Positions 63,801 through 64,000 of a DNA stretch of 64,000 nt are shown one piece after another (position 1 is the stretch's first letter; each line of letters begins with the position of its first letter). The stretch comes from Eremophila alpestris peregrina. Taxonomy: Eukaryota; Chordata; Aves; Passeriformes; Alaudidae. The stretch covers positions 5,315,538 to 5,379,537 of the forward strand of contig WMCF01000035.1 in assembly GCA_009792885.1 (NCBI GenBank). Direction: 5' to 3'. The notes beneath the pieces are model-generated. The model was given only the letters and a program-made list of their open reading frames with translations. It ran no database searches and was not told the origin of the DNA. The position numbers and the translations under genes are program-made.

Positions 63801-64000
63801 GTGTAAAAGTCAATCACTGCTTTAGAAGGATAGTCCAGCCTGTAGATCAAAAAAAAAAAAAATCAACCAGCAGACTGGAACATGCTAGAGAGGTTTTATT
63901 TTTATCAAGCCATTGGTTTCATTTCTAAAGAGTCATGCCCTGATTTTTCCAATATGCATTTTTCATGGTATTCTGGGTTCTTCAGTAATGTTATTATCCT
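60866..64000 (+). other. NRG3: NRG3 intron 1, 5' portion (runs off the window)
   Basis: The CpG island fades over the first 250 bases, with a second smaller GC-rich patch at about 61340-61520. The rest is ordinary AT-rich intron with T and A runs (61532, 63850) and a TGGG repeat near 62062. No second exon with homology to the EGF domain was found. The long distance fits the very large first intron known for NRG3 in other vertebrates. Confidence 0.85.

Noticed and set aside
1..64000. CRISPR arrays, operons, tRNA or rRNA genes
   Set aside because: The sequence is vertebrate nuclear DNA; no regularly spaced repeats, ribosome-binding layout or tRNA cloverleaf was recognised by eye.

Overview
The window looks like bird nuclear DNA. 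It is AT-rich, gene-poor and mostly single-copy. It carries two degenerate CR1 (chicken repeat 1) LINE fragments and one strong CpG island near its right end. Only one protein-coding exon can be supported: exon 1 of neuregulin-3 (NRG3) on the + strand, with coding sequence 60160-60859. Its cytosolic and membrane-anchor sequence is close to the mammalian protein as I remember it. A consensus splice donor follows, so about 3.1 kb of NRG3 intron 1 fills the right edge. The exons for the EGF-like domain, the second membrane segment and the intracellular tail lie beyond the window.

Layout. 1-58.7 kb: 5' flank of NRG3 with no recognisable gene, RNA gene or CRISPR. It holds a CR1 3' end at about 13.83-13.95 kb (+), a rearranged CR1 at about 53.54-54.23 kb (-), a 10-base N gap beside long A tracts at 2.4 kb, several perfect inverted repeats, one RE1/NRSE-like REST site at 47.1 kb, and several homeodomain-motif-rich stretches that could be enhancers. 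58.8-59.4 kb: GC shoulder with a tandem 25-bp duplication, Sp1-type GC boxes and a long pyrimidine tract. 59.42-61.10 kb: CpG island with the putative core promoter, 5' leader and exon 1. 60.86-64 kb: intron 1, with no further exon seen.

The most interesting structure is the translation start region of NRG3. Small upstream ORFs are linked end to end: one ends in a TGA that overlaps the ATG of the next (TGATG), and that second one ends one base before the NRG3 ATG. A strong potential G-quadruplex begins about 60 bases inside the coding sequence. Together with a possible distal REST site, this suggests tight translational and neural-restricted control, but that is inference. I saw no evidence of a wholly novel multi-gene system. 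Most open reading frames in the AT-rich part look like chance, and the long antisense frames in the island are by-products of its GC content.
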